DNA of 38,318 nt. Source: an uncultured Clostridium sp. (GTDB lineage: Bacteria; Cyanobacteriota; Vampirovibrionia; Gastranaerophilales; Gastranaerophilaceae). Position numbers and translations under genes: made by a program. The stretch is from contig CAJMDF010000018.1 of NCBI GenBank assembly GCA_905212085.1, positions 1 to 38,318 on the forward strand. Direction: 5' to 3'. The notes beneath the pieces are model-generated. The model ran no database searches. It had not been told where the DNA came from and worked only from the letters and a program-made list of their open reading frames with translations. Of the stretch, positions 33,894 to 38,318 are shown piece after piece. Each line of letters opens with the position of its first letter. Position 1 is the first letter of the stretch.

Positions 33894-35364
33894 ATGCAAT
33901 CATTCCAAATCCATTAATGTTATATGGATTATAAGTATTGAACGTATTCCATCCGAACATATTCGGCATTGAGAATTGAGAATTTGAATTATTATATATT
34001 GAATTTGTAAATATATTGTTGTTGTAATTACTTGATGCTAGCATATTTAATTGATTTATAATATCTGAATAATCCTCTTTTTGTATATTACTAGATTTAT
34101 TTGAATTTTTTGATGTTGAATTTGTATTATTTTCTTCTGCAATCATTTCTTCTTTATCATTAGTTAGTTTTTCATAAGCAGCAATTACTTCTTCATCAGT
34201 GCAGCCTCCTTCTGCTTTTGACTTCTGTTCAACCATAGATAATAATTTTTCTTTGTCTTCTTGGGATTTCATAGCATCTTTTGAGAGTTTTCTAGCTTGT
34301 TGTTCTTTTTGTTTTTCAAGTTCAGATTTTCCAACAATTGCTTTAGCACCTTTGCCTGCTGCCCAGCTGCATAAAATACCTGTACCAACACCAATTAATG
34401 CTCCGACAGCACCACCTATAGCTGTTCCAATAGGACCGCCTATACAAGTCCCAATTGATGCTCCGACTTTTGCGCCTGCAATTGCTCCAACTTTTGCTCC
34501 AACTGCGTAGCCTAAGCCTTCAGCTGCAACAACTGTTGTTGTTTTAGCAAGTTGTTTAGTTCCTTTTCCTGCTCCGCATTTTTTATATGTTTCTATAATT
34601 TCTGGTGTTTCAATTGCAAGTCCAATAGCTGCAGTTGCAAGTCCCCCGTTTTTAGCACCTTTTGCAAGTGATTTTACAACTTTATTTGAGCTTGTTGCCC
34701 CTTTTTTTAATGCTCCATTTACAGCATCATAGCCTGTATATTTTTTTACACCTGCCCAAGCTTTTCCTCTTAAAGTCGCAGGTTTGATTTCTCCTGAAGT
34801 AATAGCTTTATGTACAGCTAAATCTGCTTTAGCAATTGCTTCATCTACTTTTTTTAGTTGTGCTTTTAATTCTGCTCCTGTTAATTTTTTGCTTTTAGCT
34901 TCTTCTATTAGTTTTCTAGCTTCATCATAATATCTTGCTTTTCTTCCTTTATTTATGAATTTTTTTCTTGCAGCTTCTGTTTTTAATGTTGACCAAGTTC
35001 TGTAATCAGGAGCTGTCTTCAAGTTCTTTTCAAGTTCCAATAATGAATTATAGTTACTTCTGTTATTTATAGTTTCTAAAATATTATTGCCTTTTAGATA
35101 ACTAATAGCATCTTTTGAAGCTTTATTTTTTGCCATTAATTCTTGCCAAGCAGATGTATAGTTTCCAAAGTTTTTGTATGCCCATTGAGGTGCTGTCCAT
35201 AAAGCTGCTTTACCTGCCTTAAACGCAATTGGAAGTGCCATTGTGCCGCCTGCAAAAAGTAATTGTGATTGCAATTCTTGTATCCCAAATGGATTGTGGT
35301 TAATTTGTGCACCTGTTGCATAGCTTGCTAATCTATAATAATCTTTATTTACCGGACCTGTCAT
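33892..35364 (-). CDS. glycine-zipper protein with Asn-rich tail, unknown
   Basis: In the 490 residues, a long basic helical part (about 60-240, Lys/Ala-rich) is followed by a Gly/Ala zipper (about 265-345, with KVGAIAGAKVGASIGTCIGG) that should insert in or tether to a membrane. A charged segment follows (VGKSELEKQKEQQARKLSK), and the last 90 residues are Asn/Ser/Phe-rich low complexity. GGAGAC lies before the ATG. The layout (membrane-active zipper, GKS-charged segment, low-complexity tail) recurs in the next gene and resembles the 720-aa protein. No function can be read; structural or effector-like roles are guesses. Confidence 0.75.
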   Translation of the reverse strand: MTGPVNKDYYRLASYATGAQINHNPFGIQELQSQLLFAGGTMALPIAFKAGKAALWTAPQWAYKNFGNYTSAWQELMAKNKASKDAISYLKGNNILETINNRSNYNSLLELEKNLKTAPDYRTWSTLKTEAARKKFINKGRKARYYDEARKLIEEAKSKKLTGAELKAQLKKVDEAIAKADLAVHKAITSGEIKPATLRGKAWAGVKKYTGYDAVNGALKKGATSSNKVVKSLAKGAKNGGLATAAIGLAIETPEIIETYKKCGAGKGTKQLAKTTTVVAAEGLGYAVGAKVGAIAGAKVGASIGTCIGGPIGTAIGGAVGALIGVGTGILCSWAAGKGAKAIVGKSELEKQKEQQARKLSKDAMKSQEDKEKLLSMVEQKSKAEGGCTDEEVIAAYEKLTNDKEEMIAEENNTNSTSKNSNKSSNIQKEDYSDIINQLNMLASSNYNNNIFTNSIYNNSNSQFSMPNMFGWNTFNTYNPYNINGFGMIA

Positions 35365-35450
35365 AAATCCGTTTGTCTCCTATAAATTAATCCCCGTATT
35401 ATATATAAAAATTTTTTTATTTAAAAATTGCTTTTTTATTAAGTATTATT

Positions 35451-35478
35451 AAAGCGGTGATTATTAAATCATCGCTTT
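35451..35478 (-). terminator. hairpin after the 304-aa gene
   Basis: The stem AAAGCG..GATT/AATC..CGCTTT (two mismatches, loop TAAT) lies just after the stop at 35485. Only a weak T run follows on the minus strand, so termination may be partial and let transcription reach the 490-aa gene. Confidence 0.5.
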
Positions 35479-35484
35479 AATTTT

Positions 35485-36399
35485 TTATCCTAAATAATTT
35501 AATCTGTTCATACCTGATGTCATAGCCATAAAATCTTGATCCATAGGATTTGCCATACTGTTATTGTATAACATTTGTTTCATTGCCATCAACTGTTGAG
35601 GATTCATTGTTGGCTGAGGAATATTAACTTGAGGTTGTACTGCTGCAGAATTTGTATTTGTACTAGCATTAGTTCCGAATGGATTTGTATTGTATTGTTG
35701 CATCATAGCTTGCTGTTGTGCAATTTGTTGTTTTTGAGCTTCTTCTAATTCTGCTTTCTTTTCAGAATGACTTTTACCTGTGAATTTGCTCATTAACCAA
35801 TCACCGGCCATGTAACCTACGATTCCGCCTAAAATTGGAATTGGGATTAATGCTTGGCCAATTGCTGCTGTTGTCATACCTGCTCCTAATCTAAGAGCTG
35901 TTTTCCCTGTTTCTGTAATTCCGCCGACTAATCCTTTGTCTTTAAAAGCTGAAAATAGGTTTGGAAGTTCAGGTAATACAACCATTAATGAGAATATTAA
36001 CGGCATTCTTTTCCCTATGCCGGTTAGAGAACCTTTAAATTGTGACCAAGTTTTTGATAGTCCAGTTTTACCTGCACGATCAGCTAGTTTCCCACCAACT
36101 CTCCAACCTTGAGCAATTTTCTTAGGAGTTGTTTTTAGTGCGTGCCATGTGCTTTTCCAAAAACCACCTTGTTGTTTATTTAAAATATTATTATGTCTTT
36201 CTGCTGCTCTGGCACCATCTTTAATACCAGACCATACAGACTGCATGTATGTTTGACCATTTGCTGCTCTATTTTTAATTGTGCTTCTCATAACCTGAGT
36301 AAAGGCTTCATTCCCTGTTCCCATTACGAAATCAGGATAAATTCTGCCTGCACGTTGAATATAATTCCATCCTTTTGATGCAATAGATCCGATGTTCAT
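35485..36399 (-). CDS. membrane-associated protein with Gln-rich tail, unknown
   Basis: Its 304 residues start with an amphipathic, basic helical region (1-125), then the hydrophobic segment MPLIFSLMVVLPELPNLF (about 130) and a Gly-rich zipper (LRLGAGMTTAAIGQALIPIPILGGIVGYMAGDWL region, about 170-205). GKSHSEKKAELEEAQKQQ and a Gln/Asn/Met-rich tail follow. The MVxLP segment and GK-charged-Gln layout repeat those of the 720-aa and 490-aa proteins. AGTAGGTT precedes the ATG. It lies upstream of the 490-aa gene in the same direction. Family unknown to me. Confidence 0.75.
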   Translation of the reverse strand: MNIGSIASKGWNYIQRAGRIYPDFVMGTGNEAFTQVMRSTIKNRAANGQTYMQSVWSGIKDGARAAERHNNILNKQQGGFWKSTWHALKTTPKKIAQGWRVGGKLADRAGKTGLSKTWSQFKGSLTGIGKRMPLIFSLMVVLPELPNLFSAFKDKGLVGGITETGKTALRLGAGMTTAAIGQALIPIPILGGIVGYMAGDWLMSKFTGKSHSEKKAELEEAQKQQIAQQQAMMQQYNTNPFGTNASTNTNSAAVQPQVNIPQPTMNPQQLMAMKQMLYNNSMANPMDQDFMAMTSGMNRLNYLG

Positions 36400-36499
36400 T
36401 TTAACCTACTTAACTTTTTATAACCTACCTTAATTACATAAAAAATTTTTATCGTTTTATATTGCTCTTTTTTTTGTTTTTATTAAGTTATGTTAACAT

Positions 36500-36527
36500 T
36501 TGATAATATTTTCATTAGTTGTATAAT
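36500..36527 (+). promoter_or_regulatory. icd promoter
   Basis: TTGATA (36500-36505) and TATAAT (36522-36527) are 16 nt apart. GAGGG precedes the ATG at 36566. The leader would be about 32 nt. Confidence 0.7.
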
Positions 36528-36565
36528 CTTTCTATAAGTTTTTAACAGAATATTTTGAGGGTATA

Positions 36566-37558
36566 ATGAGAAGAATTACTTTAATTAACGGAGATGGAAT
36601 AGGCCCAGAGATTGCAGATGCTGTCGTAAAAATTATTGAAGCATCAGGATTAAAAATTGATTGGGATATACAAACAGCCGGAGCTGATGTGATAGAAAAA
36701 GAAGGTACTCCTTTGCCTGAGAGAGTTTTAAATTCGATAAAAGAAAATAAAATTGCACTAAAAGCTCCTGTGACAACTCCTATTGGAAAAGGCTTCAGAT
36801 CTGTTAATGTTCAATTACGTAAGGCTTTGGATTTGTATGCAAATTTGAGACCTTGTAAAAATTTACCTAATGTAAAAACTAAATTTGATGATGTTGATAT
36901 TGTAGTAGTAAGAGAAAATACTGAAGATTTGTATGCCGGTATTGAAAGACAGGTTAATTCTGATACTGCAGAAAGTATAAAAGTTATTACAAGAAAAGCT
37001 TCAGAAAGAATTTGCAAATTTGCATTTGATTATGCAATAAAAAATAATCGAAAAGAGGTCTGTGTTGTAACAAAGGCAAATATTATGAAACTTTCTGACG
37101 GATTATTTTTAGAATCATATAGAAAGATTGCCGAAAATTATCCTCAAATAAATAAGCGCGAAATATTAGTTGATAATTTATGTATGCAATTGGTTCAAAA
37201 TCCTTCACAATTTGATGTTTTAGTATTACCAAATTTATATGGTGATATAGTATCAGATTTATGTGCTGGATTAATTGGAGGCTTGGGGGTTGCTCAGGGT
37301 GCAAATATTGGTCTAGATTATGCTGTATTTGAACCTGTACATGGCTCTGCTCCGGATATAAAAGGGCAAAATAAAGCTAACCCTACTGCATTATTACTTT
37401 CTTCAATAGAAATGCTCAAATATATTGGAGAATTTTCATATGCTGAAAAAATAGAAAAAGCTTTATTTAAAACCCTAAAAAATGGTGTATTTACAGCTGA
37501 TTTAGGTGGAAACGCTTCTACTTTAGATTTTACGAATGCTATTATTCAAAATCTATAA
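36566..37558 (+). CDS. icd: isocitrate dehydrogenase, NAD-dependent type
   Basis: It oxidises isocitrate to 2-oxoglutarate. The 330-aa protein has the beta-decarboxylating dehydrogenase fold: LINGDGIGPEI, then FRSVNVQLRKALDLYANLRPC (the SxN substrate motif of IDH, not the leucine-type loop), VVRENTEDLYAGIE, LPNLYGDIVSDLCAG with the metal-binding Asp pair, and FEPVHGSAPDI with GxxHGSxxD coenzyme contacts. The short length and close IDH signature favour the NAD-type small IDH over isopropylmalate dehydrogenase. Its end overlaps prepilin 2 by 13 nt. Confidence 0.88.
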   Translation: MRRITLINGDGIGPEIADAVVKIIEASGLKIDWDIQTAGADVIEKEGTPLPERVLNSIKENKIALKAPVTTPIGKGFRSVNVQLRKALDLYANLRPCKNLPNVKTKFDDVDIVVVRENTEDLYAGIERQVNSDTAESIKVITRKASERICKFAFDYAIKNNRKEVCVVTKANIMKLSDGLFLESYRKIAENYPQINKREILVDNLCMQLVQNPSQFDVLVLPNLYGDIVSDLCAGLIGGLGVAQGANIGLDYAVFEPVHGSAPDIKGQNKANPTALLLSSIEMLKYIGEFSYAEKIEKALFKTLKNGVFTADLGGNASTLDFTNAIIQNL

Positions 37559-38317
37559 GGATAATCTTTTTTTATTTCCCATCCATCATATTCAATAAGT
37601 GCACTACAGGTATTGCCATCAATAAATGGATTTTTGCAGTGCTCTAGTAGGTAGTCTCTGTCCATCCTATTGGACAGTTTCCCATTGCATGTCGTATTAA
37701 AACCGCCTTCTTTACCTCCGCCATAGTAGTTTTTATTACTAGCATTACATATTCTGAAACTAAAATAATCTTTTCCTGCTGTCCTTTTATCACTAGTTTT
37801 AAAACTCTTTGTTTGGTCTAGATAGAATTCTATGTCAGCACAAGATCCATTATATATTCTAAATGCAGTTCCGTCAGATAAGTATATTGTAACATCGCTA
37901 CTGCCAGCTGCTACTTTTTGTGTCCCGAGAGATGATAAGTATTTTGCTAAATATGTATTATAAAATATAATTGAATCTTTATTATTGTCGTAATTAGTAG
38001 TCCATTCAGATGAAGGTCCATTGTCTATTTCAGACATCAAAACCGCTTGAGACATTGTAGTATAAAATTTTTTTAATTTATTTTCAACAATTTTTTTTCT
38101 GTGATTAGCCATCAATGTCGGGATTGTTAATGCTGCAACAATTCCAATTATACCTATAGTAATCAAAACTTCTGCTAATGTAAATGCTTTTTTATAATGT
38201 TGTATTATATTGCTATAATTATTAAATTTAAATATTCTGTCAAGTCTAAAGCTTAAAATACTTTCAGCATGCTTGTTTCGCGGGGGGGGGCACTCTCAAA
38301 GCTTCTTGTTTAAACAT
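37546..38317 (-). CDS. phase-variable prepilin 2 (out of frame at 9 C)
   Basis: It is a paralogue of prepilin 1: HYKKAFTLAEVLITIGIIGI (start of the mature helix near 38190) and a body with AGKDYFSFRIC and several Cys near the C-terminus. From ATG 38317 the leader is MFKQEALRVPPP, then a tract of nine C (38290-38282). As written the frame stops at TGA after PPPAKQAC. With 8 or 11 C it runs open through FRLDRIFKFNNYSNIIQHYKK into the prepilin. No ATG, GTG or TTG occurs between the tract and the prepilin signal in that frame. The ribosome-binding site lies beyond the window edge. The stop overlaps icd by 13 nt. Confidence 0.75.
38282..38312 (-). repeat. shared prepilin leader repeat with poly-C tract, copy 2
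   Basis: All 31 nt are identical to 32591-32621. Flanking sequence on both sides differs apart from the ATG, which sits at the same offset. Confidence 0.85.
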
Positions 38318-38318
38318 T

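Noticed and set aside
38150..38166. TTG at 38166 as the start of prepilin 2
   Set aside because: It lies inside the prepilin helix after AFTLAEV, so a protein starting there would lack the signal.
1..38318. tRNA genes, CRISPR arrays, insertion sequences and prophage
   Set aside because: No cloverleaf, regular spaced repeat, transposase or phage gene was seen on either strand.

Overview
The window is AT-rich (roughly 30% GC by eye) and densely coded on both strands, with short intergenic gaps and TTG/GTG starts beside ATG. Three SLH repeats on an exported protein, prepilins with an AFTLAEVLITLGIIG-type N-terminus, and several large proteins I cannot place in any named family suggest an uncultured gut bacterium of the non-photosynthetic cyanobacterial relatives (Vampirovibrionia/Gastranaerophilales). 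That placement is inference, not proof. I saw no tRNA, rRNA, CRISPR array or insertion sequence.

Layout. (1) 57-4870 (+): a six-gene operon with a divergent PurD-like ATP-grasp protein, a J-protein, QueE, peptide deformylase, methionyl-tRNA formyltransferase and AroH chorismate mutase; three of its junctions overlap. (2) 8300-4893 (-): nadD, yqeK and a large HerA-like pseudo-ATPase ending in a PcrA/UvrD-type Tudor domain. (3) 8406-15418: a 54-codon gene, a 720-aa lineage-specific membrane protein, a two-TM protein, a 6S-like RNA, an orphan CpaE/CpaF-like pair and another unplaced membrane protein. (4) 15516-17501 (+): uvrB. (5) 25085-18323 (-): an eight-gene operon with a ClpX-type zinc-finger protein, a helical-repeat protein, ruvX, DUF1292, a Clp_N-only protein, tilS, hpt and a soluble histidine kinase, followed by a separately promoted membrane protein (18251-17526). 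(6) 25198-29833: TPR lipoprotein, lgt, an Fsr-like MFS exporter, a 92-aa protein, a candidate small RNA and pyruvate kinase. (7) 29955-38317: SLH protein, a secreted CxxC protein, two prepilin genes, a uridine-kinase-like protein, a 57-aa protein, two glycine-zipper proteins and isocitrate dehydrogenase.

The most striking signal is in the two prepilin genes (32626-31806 and 38317-37546, both minus strand). Both start with nearly the same leader and carry a poly-C tract at codons 10-13, of 10 C and 9 C. With 8 or 11 C each gene reads straight from a normal ATG into a full prepilin; at the lengths seen here both are out of frame. This is the expected design of a phase-variable (slipped-strand) locus, and neither gene has a conventional start codon between the tract and the prepilin signal. 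A candidate small RNA (about 28190-28301, +) has a pyrimidine-rich stretch complementary to the ribosome-binding region of the neighbouring divergent 92-aa gene. Five transcription units start with a -10 box ending exactly 6 nt before the ATG, which implies leaderless mRNAs.

Several genes look like accessory or catalytically degenerate versions of known machines (Clp_N and ClpX zinc domains without AAA+ modules, a CpaF without its usual Walker B and His-box residues, a HerA without a Walker A lysine, a PurD-like protein without its metal-binding Asn). This recurring pattern of partner domains without catalytic domains may be a lineage trait.
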